Counted from the first letter of the stretch, positions 1-8,247 are shown. The stretch: 13,240 nt of DNA from TMP-24 sp031376305 (GCA_031376305.1 JANMDM010000153.1:1-13240), one strand, 5' to 3'. A program made the numbers and translations. The notes: generated by a model not told the origin, from the sequence alone.

Positions 1-1255
1 ACGATAGCTGGACGGTGACGGGCAATTCCTTGATCCCGCCCACGAAATTCGAACGCAGAAAGCGGTGCGGTCCGGCGGGTTCCACCGACTTTATCCGGGC
101 GCTGAGTTCCTGGAACAGCACGCGTACCTCAAGCCGGGCCAGCCACATGCCCAGACAGACATGCGGGCCGCCCTGACCGAAAGACTGATGCCGATTGGGC
201 GTGCGCCCCAGATCGACGCGGAACGGGGTATCAAAGGCCGCCTCGTCGCGGTTGCCGGAGGCGAACCACAACAGCACCTTGTCACCCTGTTTCACCGTCT
301 GTCCGTGCATTTCGAAGTCCCGCGTGGCGGTGCGGCGGAAGTAAAGCGCCGGCGTTGCCCAGCGGATAATTTCATCGGCGGCCGTATCCCACACCGCGCC
401 AGATTGCATCTGCGCCAGAAGTTCCGGCTGATGCGCCAGTGCCTGAATGCCTGCCGCAATCGAATAGCGGGTGGTGTCATTGCCCGCCGCCACCAGCAGG
501 CAAAAGAAATTGCGAAAATCAGCTTCCGAAATCACCGAGCCGTCCGACCCCGGTGCCAGGATAAGGTGCAGCACCCCCGACATATCGCCTGTGGCCGCCT
601 TCCGCTCCATCAACCGCTTGGCATAGTCGTAAAGCTCGGCCCCGGCGGGAGAGTTGAAGGGCATCAGCCGGTAGGCGTCGGTCTGCATCTTGTCGAGAAC
701 ATGATCGGTGAAGTCGGGATCGGTATTGGCGATCAGCGCGTCGCCCTTTTCCACAAGCCAGGGCAGGTCTTCGTCCGGCGTGCCGATAATACGGCCCAGC
801 ATCATCATCGGCAGTTGGCGGGCGATGTCCTTGGTGGCGTCGAACGTGCCTTTTTGCAACGCGGTGTCCAGAATGCTGCGGCACAAACTGCGGATCTGAT
901 CCTCGAACCCGGCCACCACATTGCGCGAAAAGGCGCGTGCGACCTTGACGCGGGTTTGCAAATGTTCGGTGCCATCGGTTTCTTGAAAGGTGCGGCGGGC
1001 CAGATATTCTTCGTAGGTCTGATCCTCCATCCGGATCCCCTGAGCCGAAGACAGCAGGTCCGGCTGACCGTTCAGAGCGGCGATATCGGCATGACGGGTG
1101 ACCGACCAGAATCCCTGACCCCCGGCCCAGTCGGTCCATTCAAGCGGTGCGTCACGGCGCATCCGCGAAAATGTGTTGTGCGGCGCCCCAGCTAAAAAGG
1201 TGTCATGGCTGGATAAATCGGCATGACCGTCATCGGTCGGTGTCCAGACTGTCAT
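1..1255 (-). CDS. Cytochrome P450 (3' end cut by window edge)
   Basis: This is a soluble, class I-type bacterial P450 haem monooxygenase. It would need ferredoxin and a reductase, and neither is in the window. Read on the minus strand from ATG 1255, 418 codons are open to the edge. I-helix oxygen-activation motif AGNDTT is at residues 257-262, the K-helix ExxR (EIIR) at 295-298, and the haem loop FGQGGPHVCLG at 359-369 with Cys367 as the haem ligand. About 400-430 aa is usual for the family, so only a few residues are missing. The start is supported by AAAAGG a few bases upstream and by the acidic N-terminus before the first helices. The haem loop has one residue more between Phe and Cys than the textbook FxxGxxxCxG. 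As I recall it, CYP125-type steroid/alkyl hydroxylases share that spacing. The substrate is unknown. It is divergent from the amidotransferase gene at 1342. Confidence 0.93.
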   Translation of the reverse strand, partial: MTVWTPTDDGHADLSSHDTFLAGAPHNTFSRMRRDAPLEWTDWAGGQGFWSVTRHADIAALNGQPDLLSSAQGIRMEDQTYEEYLARRTFQETDGTEHLQTRVKVARAFSRNVVAGFEDQIRSLCRSILDTALQKGTFDATKDIARQLPMMMLGRIIGTPDEDLPWLVEKGDALIANTDPDFTDHVLDKMQTDAYRLMPFNSPAGAELYDYAKRLMERKAATGDMSGVLHLILAPGSDGSVISEADFRNFFCLLVAAGNDTTRYSIAAGIQALAHQPELLAQMQSGAVWDTAADEIIRWATPALYFRRTATRDFEMHGQTVKQGDKVLLWFASGNRDEAAFDTPFRVDLGRTPNRHQSFGQGGPHVCLGMWLARLEVRVLFQELSARIKSVEPAGPHRFLRSNFVGGIKELPVTVQLS

Positions 1256-1278
1256 TGTTGGCCTTTTCAGAATGAGGC

Positions 1279-1307
1279 TTGGATTCGAACTCAGTATTAA
1301 ATATACT
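1279..1307 (+). promoter_or_regulatory. Candidate sigma-70 promoter for the amidotransferase gene
   Basis: TTGGAT (1279-1284) and TATACT (1302-1307) are separated by exactly 17 bp in a markedly AT-rich gap between two divergent genes. The -10 ends 34 bases before the ATG at 1342, giving a short leader that holds an AGG ribosome-binding element (1332-1334). No equally good minus-strand promoter for the P450 was found, although TTTACA (revcomp of 1325-1330) is a possible -35. This is a match by eye to the E. coli consensus only. Confidence 0.45.
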
Positions 1308-1341
1308 AACATCGACTATAAATATGTAAACAGGTTTGTTA

Positions 1342-2049
1342 ATGCATATCGCCATACTCGTGACCAATACCGACACATCGGCTTTCGCGGCACGCTTTCC
1401 CGATGACGGCGCTAAATTCAGCGCGCTTTTGGGGGACCGGCGCCCCAAGTGGCAGTTTTCGGTATTTGCGGTTTACAAGGGCATTTTTCCTGAAAGCCTT
1501 GATGATTTTGATGGGATTGTCGTAACCGGCAGCCCGGCCTCGGTGCATGATAAGGACATATGGATTAACGCACTTCTTGAACTGTTAAGGCAGGCCGTCA
1601 CCCGAAAACTACCAGTGTTTGGGGCCTGTTTCGGGCATCAGGCGCTGGCCATGGCATTGGGGGGTATGGTTGAGAAAAACCCAACGGGCTGGGTTTTTGG
1701 GCGGGTGGAGACTGAGGTCGGCAACCCGGCGCCGTGGCAAGCGGGCGGTAAGCTGGGTGTCTATGCCGCTCATACCGAACAAGTGACGCGCCCGCCCGCT
1801 GGGGCCATTGTGCTGAGCGACGCGCCGGATTGCCCGATTGCGTCGTTTGCCATCGGTGATCATGTGTTCACAACGCAATACCACCCCGAAATGACCCATG
1901 ATTTCATCGTGGCTTTGATCGAAAAGGTCGCTGATGGGCTGGGGCAAAAGGCCGCTGCCCGCGCCCGTGCTTCGTTGAAGCGTCCGGCGGATACCGCGCG
2001 CATGGCGACCGAGATTGTTCAGTTTTTCGAAATGCCACGAAACAGTTAA
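1342..2049 (+). CDS. Class I (triad) glutamine amidotransferase-like protein
   Basis: This is a stand-alone 235-aa GATase1-fold protein. Such domains hydrolyse glutamine or gamma-glutamyl bonds with a Cys-His-Glu triad. The nucleophile elbow GACFGH puts Cys at about residue 96, the oxyanion segment VTGSP lies near 61-65, and YHPEM supplies His181 and Glu183, so the triad looks intact. The length fits the GMP-synthase-like free-standing amidotransferases often annotated 'type 1 glutamine amidotransferase', and there is no fused synthase domain. I chose ATG 1342 because AGG lies 7 bases upstream; an in-frame TTG at 1336 is the alternative. It converges on the PLP enzyme gene, with only 23 bp between the stops. 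The natural substrate is not evident; gamma-glutamyl amine or peptide hydrolysis (PuuD-like chemistry) is possible given the amine-type neighbours, but that is inference. Confidence 0.88.
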   Translation: MHIAILVTNTDTSAFAARFPDDGAKFSALLGDRRPKWQFSVFAVYKGIFPESLDDFDGIVVTGSPASVHDKDIWINALLELLRQAVTRKLPVFGACFGHQALAMALGGMVEKNPTGWVFGRVETEVGNPAPWQAGGKLGVYAAHTEQVTRPPAGAIVLSDAPDCPIASFAIGDHVFTTQYHPEMTHDFIVALIEKVADGLGQKAAARARASLKRPADTARMATEIVQFFEMPRNS

Positions 2050-2072
2050 GCCAATGGCGCCGTGAGCGCGGC

Positions 2073-3410
2073 TTAGCGTTGCGCCGTGAGGATCGCATCA
2101 AAGCGGCCGATAAACAGATCGACGTTGGTCTTGCTGAACACCAGCGGCGGGCGAATTTTCAGGATGTTGCCACGCGGGCCTGTGGCACTGATCAGGATCC
2201 GGGCCTCGCGAAGCGCATTCACAATCCGGGCGGTGCCGTCGGCGTCCGGGGCCATGGTGGCACGGTCTGATACCAGCTCAACGCCAAGGAACAGCCCCAC
2301 GGCGCGCACGTCGCCGATTGCCTGGTGACGGCGCGCCAATGCGTTCAAGCCGTCGCGGAAGTAAGCGCCGACGGTCAGGGCATTGGCTTGCAGGCCTTCA
2401 TTTTCGATCACTTCAAGCACCGCCAAAGCTGTGGCAGCCGCTGTAGCATTGCCGCCGAACGTATTGAAATAACGAGAGTTCAATCCGAATTCGGCAACTA
2501 CCCGCGGTTGCATCACCAAGCCTGCAACCGGGTAACCGTTGCCCATGGGTTTGCCCAATGAAACCATATCAGGGACCAAGCCGTGGCGTTGGAAGCCCCA
2601 CATCGTCTCGCCGGTGCGTCCAAATCCGGCTTGCACTTCGTCGGCGATAAACACGCCCCCGGCAGCGCGGATGGCGGCGACGGCACCGGTCAAAAATCCC
2701 TTGGGGTTCGGGAATACCCCGTCTGACGAAAACACTGTATCGACGATCAAACCTGCCGGACGGATGCCGTGGCGGGTCATATCGTCAATCGCCGCCTGCA
2801 CGGCCGCGGTAAACGCCGCCCCGATATTGCCGCCACTTCGGTGGGGATCGGGGGCCGCTACGGTGCGCACATGGGCGCCCAGCGCAACCCCCTGCCCAAG
2901 CGAAGGGGACAGGGCGGCGACTGCATCGGTGACGCCATGATAGGCGTTTTCAGTCACGATAAAGCCGCTGCCGCCCGTGTGGGCGCGCGCGATCCGCAGC
3001 GCCAGATCGTTGGCCTCAGACCCGGTGCAGGTGAACATGACGTGGCCAAGATCGCTTGGAAATGTTGCCAGCAGCTTTTCGGCATAGGCCAGAACGCCAT
3101 CATGCAAATAGCGCGTGTGGCCGGTCAGCAGGCCCATCTGCCGCGCGGTCGCTGCCACCACATGCGGGTGGCAATGCCCGACCGCGGCCACGTTGTTATA
3201 AGTGTCAAGATAGGCGTTGCCGTCCTGATCATAAAGCCACACCCCGTCACCGCGGATCAGATGCACCGGGGTTGCGTAAAAAAGCCGGTAAGCCGGGCCA
3301 AGCAGCGCGCGGCGGCGCTCAATCAGTGCTGCATCCGCCGGTCGCAGGTTTGCGGCCCCTGAGACAAACGCGTTCACCATGGTTTCATCGGCCTTCATAT
3401 CGGTCCTCAT
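2073..3410 (-). CDS. Class-III PLP aminotransferase-fold enzyme, possible phospho-lyase
   Basis: This is a 445-aa fold-type I PLP enzyme of the class-III (omega/AGXT2-like) aminotransferase family, normal in length. Visible motifs are the phosphate-binding TGSEAND (129-135), aromatic stacking YHG (157-159), DEVQ (257-260) contacting the PLP pyridine, the Schiff-base lysine in SLGKPMGNGYP (Lys287), and FNTFGGN (315-321). The family includes transaminases and also the phospho-lyases ETNPPL and PHYKPL, which act on O-phosphoethanolamine and 5-phosphohydroxylysine and release an aldehyde, ammonia and phosphate. Its start overlaps the stop of the upstream APH-fold kinase gene by ATGA, implying translational coupling. 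That pairing favours phospho-lyase over ordinary transaminase activity, but this is inference from context. In-frame ATGs at codons 5 and 11 are alternative starts. Confidence 0.92.
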   Translation of the reverse strand: MRTDMKADETMVNAFVSGAANLRPADAALIERRRALLGPAYRLFYATPVHLIRGDGVWLYDQDGNAYLDTYNNVAAVGHCHPHVVAATARQMGLLTGHTRYLHDGVLAYAEKLLATFPSDLGHVMFTCTGSEANDLALRIARAHTGGSGFIVTENAYHGVTDAVAALSPSLGQGVALGAHVRTVAAPDPHRSGGNIGAAFTAAVQAAIDDMTRHGIRPAGLIVDTVFSSDGVFPNPKGFLTGAVAAIRAAGGVFIADEVQAGFGRTGETMWGFQRHGLVPDMVSLGKPMGNGYPVAGLVMQPRVVAEFGLNSRYFNTFGGNATAAATALAVLEVIENEGLQANALTVGAYFRDGLNALARRHQAIGDVRAVGLFLGVELVSDRATMAPDADGTARIVNALREARILISATGPRGNILKIRPPLVFSKTNVDLFIGRFDAILTAQR

Positions 3411-4441
3411 TGGCAGGTGTTGGCAAGAGCGCGGCGGACATCGCCTCGCGCCAGCGTGGCAAAGCTTTCAAGCCCCGCTTTGGCCGAAGAAAAATTCCGC
3501 AAGATGTAATCGGCATTCTCCGGGTAACGACTGGCGCGCCAACTGGTGATGGCGATTGTGGTTACCATGCGCGTGGCGACCAGATCAAACAACTGGTCAA
3601 GCTCCGCCGACTGCAGGGGATAGACGGCATGCCAGGAAGCCGCGAAATCGACCAGGGATCCCAACGGGTCGGTCGGGTCAATCTGATATGAGGCCGCGAT
3701 GGCGACATCGCAGATCAAAGCTGTGCGGACCATATCGCCAAAATCCAAGATACCGCAGACCCGGTCGTGATTCCCAGGATCGACCAAGACGTTATGCGGA
3801 TTGAGGTCATTGTGCACCACTTGCCAACGCAAAGCGGGCAAGGCCGGTGCAACGTCGGCATCAAAAATATCAAGGCAGCGCCATGCCAAGTCACGCAAGC
3901 CGTGGTCGGAAATGCTTGGAACCAAAGGGCGCAGGCGGGCGGCTTGTTTTACATCCCACAGCAGCTCGTGGTCAGCCGCCGGGTGATGAAAATCACGAAG
4001 CGCGCGGGCCAATGCGGCCCCGGTTGCCGCCATCGAACGGCGCTGCGCCGGGGTCGGGCGGACGCGGTGCAGGGGTTCGCCCTGAACATAAGTCAACAGC
4101 CGCAGGATGCTGCCATCAGGCAGGGTGGCCCCGGTCCTGCCGTCAAGGGTGCGGACCACGCGCGGAACCGGCAGGCCGGGGGCATTTGCCTCAAGATACA
4201 GCAAGGCGGCGGTTTGAAAATGTGTGACTTCGGCCGGTTCGATCGGATTGGCGAGCTTCAGGACGAAACTCTGCCCCGCCGTATCAATCAACTGAAAGTT
4301 CAGATCACGCTCTGAGGTCAGGCGCTTCAGAGTGCCGGTTTTGCCAAAATTGACAAAGGCCAGTCGCACCGCCCTTTCGTCGGTCAGACTCGGGGGCGCT
4401 GAAAACAGCAGCGCCCCAACGGGCGAAGGGGTGTCAGTCAT
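3407..4441 (-). CDS. APH-family small-molecule kinase (hydroxylysine/amino-alcohol kinase-like)
   Basis: This is a 344-aa aminoglycoside-phosphotransferase-fold (protein-kinase-like) enzyme that would transfer phosphate from a nucleotide to a hydroxyl of a small molecule. The catalytic-loop motif HNDLNPHNVL has its Asp at about 212. ILDFGDM gives the metal-binding Asp at about 233, and VLKLANP gives a likely nucleotide-binding Lys at about 62. The family includes choline, homoserine and hydroxylysine kinases as well as antibiotic kinases. The coupled PLP enzyme points to an amino alcohol and argues against antibiotic resistance. I chose ATG 4441 because AAGG lies about 6 bases upstream and the next in-frame ATG (4474) has no properly spaced ribosome-binding site. 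It is first gene of a two-gene operon, divergent from the molybdenum hydroxylase operon. There is no signal peptide, so it should be cytoplasmic. Confidence 0.9.
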   Translation of the reverse strand: MTDTPSPVGALLFSAPPSLTDERAVRLAFVNFGKTGTLKRLTSERDLNFQLIDTAGQSFVLKLANPIEPAEVTHFQTAALLYLEANAPGLPVPRVVRTLDGRTGATLPDGSILRLLTYVQGEPLHRVRPTPAQRRSMAATGAALARALRDFHHPAADHELLWDVKQAARLRPLVPSISDHGLRDLAWRCLDIFDADVAPALPALRWQVVHNDLNPHNVLVDPGNHDRVCGILDFGDMVRTALICDVAIAASYQIDPTDPLGSLVDFAASWHAVYPLQSAELDQLFDLVATRMVTTIAITSWRASRYPENADYILRNFSSAKAGLESFATLARGDVRRALANTCQ

Positions 4442-4535
4442 GGTTGGCCTTGCGTAAGGTGATTCCCATTCCACCGGAAACCGGGTTCGAAGGAAAGGTT
4501 GGATCTGGCGAAAGGGGCAAGCGCGTTCGGGTGGT

Positions 4536-4564
4536 TTTCCGACCAGTATCGGCGTTTCCGACCA
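4536..4564. repeat. Exact 10-bp direct repeat in the divergent control region
   Basis: TTTCCGACCA occurs at 4536-4545 and again at 4555-4564, a 19-bp period, in the 222-bp non-coding gap 4442-4663 between the kinase operon (minus) and the molybdenum hydroxylase operon (plus). Two identical sites roughly two helical turns apart between divergent promoters are typical of a regulator-binding region. No regulator gene sits beside it. I could not find a convincing -35/-10 pair for either direction in this gap, and I saw nothing else in it. Confidence 0.5.
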
Positions 4565-4663
4565 AACGGTGTTTACGGGGTATTGCGGCGCTTGGATTTG
4601 TCACTCAAACTGGCCCTTCAAAGAACGTGTTATCCTGATCCGAAATGAATGGAAGGTCGCGGA

Positions 4664-5527
4664 ATGCGCTACGCGAAACCCAATACCGCAGCAGAAGCTT
4701 CAGCATTGCTGCGTCAGGAAACGGGTATTACCCGAATTCTGGCCGGAGGCACCGATGTGATGGTGCAGCTTAAGGCCGGACTGGTGGAGCCTGATCTGAT
4801 TGTCGATATCAAACATATCGGCGGCCTGCGCGACATAACGCCCGAAGCGGGCGGCTTTCGCATCGGCGCTGCCGTGTCAGGGGCCGAGCTTGGCGCCCAC
4901 GCTGGCGTCGTCGGGCTGTGGCCCGGCGTTGTCGAGGGGTTTGAACTGATCGGCTCGACCCAAGTGCAGGGGCGCGCCACGATGGCCGGTAATCTTTGCA
5001 ACGGCTCGCCCGCAGCAGACTCGGTGCCGGGGCTGGTCGCGGCCAATGCCGTCGCGCGAATCTGCGGCCCGAGCGGCGAGCGTGACTGCCCGATCCAGGA
5101 TATTCCCGTAGCACCCGGACGGATTTCCTTGGCCAAGGGGGAGTTCATCACCTCAATCTTGTTGCCCGGACGCCCGGAAAGATCAGGCGACGCGTACCTT
5201 CGGTTTATCCCGCGCACCGAAATGGATATCGCCGTCGCGGCGGCGGCTGTGAGCCTGACCCTCGACAAGGCAGGCAAGGTCGTCGCGGCCCGCGTGGTAC
5301 TGGGGGCCGTTGCGCCGACGGTTAAGTTGGTCGGACCCGCTGCGGACGCCATTTTGGGAACCAGTCTGGATGACGCTGCGCTTGCCGCGCTTGCAGCTGC
5401 CTGCTCCGCCGCCTGCAGCCCGATTGACGACAAACGCGGTACCATCGTGTTTCGCACCGAAGTTGCCGGTGTGCTTGCAAAGCGCGCCGCGTTGATCGCC
5501 TACAAACGTGCCGGAGGCCAAAAATGA
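4664..5527 (+). CDS. Molybdenum hydroxylase FAD-binding medium subunit (CoxM/XdhB-like)
   Basis: This is the 287-aa FAD subunit of a xanthine-dehydrogenase-family molybdenum hydroxylase. It carries electrons from the [2Fe-2S] subunit to FAD and then to the acceptor. It shows the FAD-binding ILAGGTDVMV near residues 26-35 and the second flavin motif TMAGNLCNGSPAAD near 106-119. The size matches CoxM (about 285-290 aa), and a C-terminal CO_deh_flav_C-like region follows. I chose ATG 4664 because GGAAGG (4651-4656) lies 7 bases upstream; the in-frame ATG at 4649 would overlap that site. It is the first gene of a four-gene operon and overlaps the next gene by ATGA. Medium-small-large is the same gene order as coxMSL, but the large subunit shows this is not a CO dehydrogenase. 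Confidence 0.93.
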   Translation: MRYAKPNTAAEASALLRQETGITRILAGGTDVMVQLKAGLVEPDLIVDIKHIGGLRDITPEAGGFRIGAAVSGAELGAHAGVVGLWPGVVEGFELIGSTQVQGRATMAGNLCNGSPAADSVPGLVAANAVARICGPSGERDCPIQDIPVAPGRISLAKGEFITSILLPGRPERSGDAYLRFIPRTEMDIAVAAAAVSLTLDKAGKVVAARVVLGAVAPTVKLVGPAADAILGTSLDDAALAALAAACSAACSPIDDKRGTIVFRTEVAGVLAKRAALIAYKRAGGQK

Positions 5528-6000
5528 AGACCATTCATGTTGCAACCGAGGTCAATGGAGACAACGTGGAGTTCGTCTGTGCGCCCGACGAATCGCTGCT
5601 GGATGTGCTGCGCAATCGCCTCGGCCTGACGGGGGTCAAAGAAGGCTGCGGCACCGGGGACTGCGGCGCATGCAGCGTCACTTTGAACGGGCGCCTTGTC
5701 TGTTCGTGTCTGGTTCTGGGGGCCGAGGTCGAAGGTGCGACGATTGGCACGATTGAGGGGATGGCCAGGGCCGATGTTTTGCACCCGTTGCAACAAAGCT
5801 TTATCGACCATGCCGCGTTGCAATGCGGGATCTGTACACCGGGCATTCTGGTGGCGGCAAAAGCTTTGCTCGATAAGAACCCGGACCCGACCGACACCGA
5901 ACTGCGCTACTGGCTGGCGGGAAACCTGTGCCGCTGCACCGGCTATGACAAGATCATCCATGCCGTTCAGGATGCTGCAAAGAAGATGAGGACCGTGTAA
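5524..6000 (+). CDS. Molybdenum hydroxylase [2Fe-2S] small subunit (CoxS/XdhA-like)
   Basis: This is a 158-aa iron-sulfur subunit carrying two [2Fe-2S] clusters. The N-terminal plant-ferredoxin-like domain has Cys42, Cys47, Cys50 (CGTGDCGAC) and Cys62 (SCL). The C-terminal all-helical domain has Cys101 and Cys104 (CGICTPG) and Cys136 and Cys138 (CRCTGY). All eight ligands are present and the length is normal for the family. It passes electrons from the molybdenum site in the large subunit to FAD in the medium subunit. GGAGG lies just upstream (5514-5518), and the start overlaps the previous stop by ATGA. The stop at 6000 is followed after one base by the large-subunit start, so the three subunits are probably made in step. 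Confidence 0.96.
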   Translation: MKTIHVATEVNGDNVEFVCAPDESLLDVLRNRLGLTGVKEGCGTGDCGACSVTLNGRLVCSCLVLGAEVEGATIGTIEGMARADVLHPLQQSFIDHAALQCGICTPGILVAAKALLDKNPDPTDTELRYWLAGNLCRCTGYDKIIHAVQDAAKKMRTV

Positions 6001-6001
6001 C

Positions 6002-8245
6002 ATGGCTTTGGATTCAAACAACAAACGTGTCTTCAAGGTTGTCGGAACGCGACCACCGCGCCCTGACGGCATCGAAAAGGTCACCGGACGCGCGCTGTAC
6101 GGCGCCGATGTATCGGCCCCCGGAATGCTTGTCGGTCGCATCTTGCGCAGCCCGCATGCCCATGCCGCGATCCTGTCAATCGACACATCGGCCGCCGAAG
6201 CGCTTGCGGGCGTCAAGGCCGTGATCACGGCGCAAGATTTTGCGGTGCAAGACGACAGCGCTTTGCGCGACGTTCAGGAAAACTGCATGGCGCGGGGCAA
6301 AGTGCTTTATGATGGTCACGCGGTTGCCGCCGTGGCGGCGCTGACCCCGGCCATTGCCAAGGCGGCGCTAAAGTTGATCAAGGTCACCTACAAAGCCTTG
6401 CCGCATGTGACGGACGTTGATGTTGCCATGCGCCCCGATGCGCCAGTGGTGCAAGCCGGGCGCAGCTTTGAAAACGTGCCCGCCGGAATGGCTGAAAACG
6501 TCACCAGCCAGTGCGAATTCGGTCACGGCGATCTGGCCGCAGGTTTTGCGGCGGCGGCTTTGATTGTCGAGCGCAGTTTCACCACCGCTGCCGTCCATCA
6601 AGGCTATATCGAGCCGCAGGCCTGCCTTGCGTCGATGACTGCGGATGGCAAGGCTGATCTGTGGTGCTGTACGCAGGGGCAGTACCATGTCCGCGCGCTG
6701 TGTGCGGCGCTTCTGGGCATGGAGGCGAGCCAGTTGCGCGTCACCGCCTCGGAAATCGGCGGTGGGTTTGGCGGCAAGACCACGGTGTTTATCGAACCTG
6801 TGGCACTGGCGTTGTCGCGTAAAAGTGGCAAGCCGGTCAAGATCGTGATGACGCGGGACGAGGTATTCAAGGCTACCGGACCGACGGTTTCGTCGTCGAT
6901 TGATGTCAAGATCGGCATGACCAAAGATGGGCGCATCACCGCAGGTGAAGCCCATCTGCGCTATTCCGGTGGCGCGTTCCACTGCGGCACCATTGATATG
7001 GGTGCGCAAGCGGCCTTCGCGGCCTACGATCTGCAGGCGGTTCGGACCCTGGGCTGGAACGTGTTGACCAACCGCCCGAAAGAGGTCGCCTACCGCGCAC
7101 CCGGCGCGCCGCAGGCGATCTATGCGGTGGAAAGCGTCGTGGATGAACTGTGCCAGAAACTTGGCCTCGACCCCTTGGATGTGCGCCTAAAGAATGCCGC
7201 CCGCAAAGGCACAAAGTCATCCTATGGCCCGACCTTTGATGACATCGGCCTGATGGCGACGCTGGAGGCGGCGAAGGCGCATCCGCACTACACTGCACCA
7301 CTGGCGCCGGGGCAGGGACGTGGCTTGTCGGCCGGGTTCTGGTTCAACTTTGGCGGTAACACCTGCGTGTCGCTGAACATCAACACCGACGGCACAGTCG
7401 GGATTACCGAAGGCAACCCAGACATTGGCGGATCACGCGCGGCAATCAGCCAGATGGCCGCCGAGGAGTTGGGTATTCCTTATGAAAAGGTCCGCACCAT
7501 CATCGCCGACACCAGCTCGCTTGGCCACAATGACATTACCGATGGCAGTCGTGTGACGTTTGCTGTTGGCCTTGCGACCATCAAGGCAGCGCAGGACGCA
7601 ATTCAGAAAATGTGCGCCCGAGTGGCGACGCTTTGGGAAATCGACGCGGAGGCGGTTGTCTGGGAAGATGGCTGCGCCAAACCTTCCGGCCCGAATGCGG
7701 GCCAGTTTCCGCCGATGACGCTGGCAGAAATCGCCGCGATCTCGTTCAACACCGGCGGGCCGATTGCCGGCCACCATGAGTTCAACGCCGATGGCGCCGG
7801 TGTCAGTTTTGGCGTGCATTTGGTTGATGTCGAGGTTGACCGCGAAACCGGAGCGACGAAGGTCCTGCGTTACACCGTGTTTCAGGATGCCGGTAAGGCC
7901 GTTCATCCGTCATATGTCGAAGGCCAGATGCAGGGCGGGGCGGTACAGGGCATCGGCTGGGCGCTGAACGAGGAATACATCTACGGTGAAGACGGACGCC
8001 TGCAAAATGCCGGGTTCCTTGATTACCGGGTGCCGGTGGCCTCGGACTTGCCCAATATCGAGACGGTGATCCTTGAAATCCCCAACCCCGGCCATCCCTA
8101 CGGGGTGCGCGGCGTCGGCGAGACGCCGATCGTGCCGCCGCTGGCAGCGCTTTCCAACGCGGTATCACGGGCGATCGGCTTGCGGATGAACCGCCTGCCG
8201 ATGTCGCCGCCGCGGATTCTGGCCGCATTGTCTGCCAAGCGCTGA
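6002..8245 (+). CDS. Molybdenum hydroxylase molybdopterin-binding large subunit (CoxL/XdhC-fold family)
   Basis: This is the 747-aa catalytic subunit binding molybdenum-pterin cofactor, complete for the family. Visible are the N-terminal aldehyde oxidase/xanthine dehydrogenase a/b hammerhead domain (about 25-135), a Gln loop TQGQYHVR (about 224-231), the cofactor loop GGGFGGK (253-259), AYRAPGAPQ (363-371) and the C-terminal GVGETP with the catalytic base Glu707. Form I CO dehydrogenases carry AYRCSFR with a copper-binding Cys at the loop. This protein has AYRAPGA, so it should hydroxylate an aldehyde or N-heterocycle rather than oxidise CO. The exact substrate cannot be read from sequence. 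There is no signal peptide, so it is cytoplasmic. A GAGG site (5988-5991) lies 10 bases before the ATG. No sulfuration chaperone (XdhC/CoxF) or cytosine transferase (MocA) gene is in the window. Confidence 0.95.
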   Translation: MALDSNNKRVFKVVGTRPPRPDGIEKVTGRALYGADVSAPGMLVGRILRSPHAHAAILSIDTSAAEALAGVKAVITAQDFAVQDDSALRDVQENCMARGKVLYDGHAVAAVAALTPAIAKAALKLIKVTYKALPHVTDVDVAMRPDAPVVQAGRSFENVPAGMAENVTSQCEFGHGDLAAGFAAAALIVERSFTTAAVHQGYIEPQACLASMTADGKADLWCCTQGQYHVRALCAALLGMEASQLRVTASEIGGGFGGKTTVFIEPVALALSRKSGKPVKIVMTRDEVFKATGPTVSSSIDVKIGMTKDGRITAGEAHLRYSGGAFHCGTIDMGAQAAFAAYDLQAVRTLGWNVLTNRPKEVAYRAPGAPQAIYAVESVVDELCQKLGLDPLDVRLKNAARKGTKSSYGPTFDDIGLMATLEAAKAHPHYTAPLAPGQGRGLSAGFWFNFGGNTCVSLNINTDGTVGITEGNPDIGGSRAAISQMAAEELGIPYEKVRTIIADTSSLGHNDITDGSRVTFAVGLATIKAAQDAIQKMCARVATLWEIDAEAVVWEDGCAKPSGPNAGQFPPMTLAEIAAISFNTGGPIAGHHEFNADGAGVSFGVHLVDVEVDRETGATKVLRYTVFQDAGKAVHPSYVEGQMQGGAVQGIGWALNEEYIYGEDGRLQNAGFLDYRVPVASDLPNIETVILEIPNPGHPYGVRGVGETPIVPPLAALSNAVSRAIGLRMNRLPMSPPRILAALSAKR

Positions 8246-8247
8246 AC

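Noticed and set aside
65..1195. A 376-codon open frame on the plus strand
   Set aside because: It is antisense to the P450, whose minus-strand frame carries the AGNDTT, ExxR and haem-Cys motifs. The plus-strand translation is Arg/His/Gln-rich and shows no family motif.
2048..2074. AAGCC/GGCTT with inner GCGC/GCGC between the convergent amidotransferase and PLP genes, as a terminator
   Set aside because: The stems are short and interrupted by a bulge, and there is no T-run on either side. It is too weak to call.
3407..4441. Calling the APH-fold kinase an aminoglycoside resistance gene
   Set aside because: The catalytic motifs are shared by many small-molecule kinases, and its coupling to a PLP enzyme points to metabolism.
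5500..6228. A 242-codon minus-strand frame over the iron-sulfur subunit
   Set aside because: The plus strand has all eight cluster cysteines in frame. The minus frame has no recognisable domain and crosses two real gene boundaries.
6002..8245. Calling the molybdenum hydroxylase a CO dehydrogenase because of the medium-small-large order
   Set aside because: The active-site loop is AYRAPGA instead of AYRCSFR, so the copper-binding Cys of form I CO dehydrogenase is missing.
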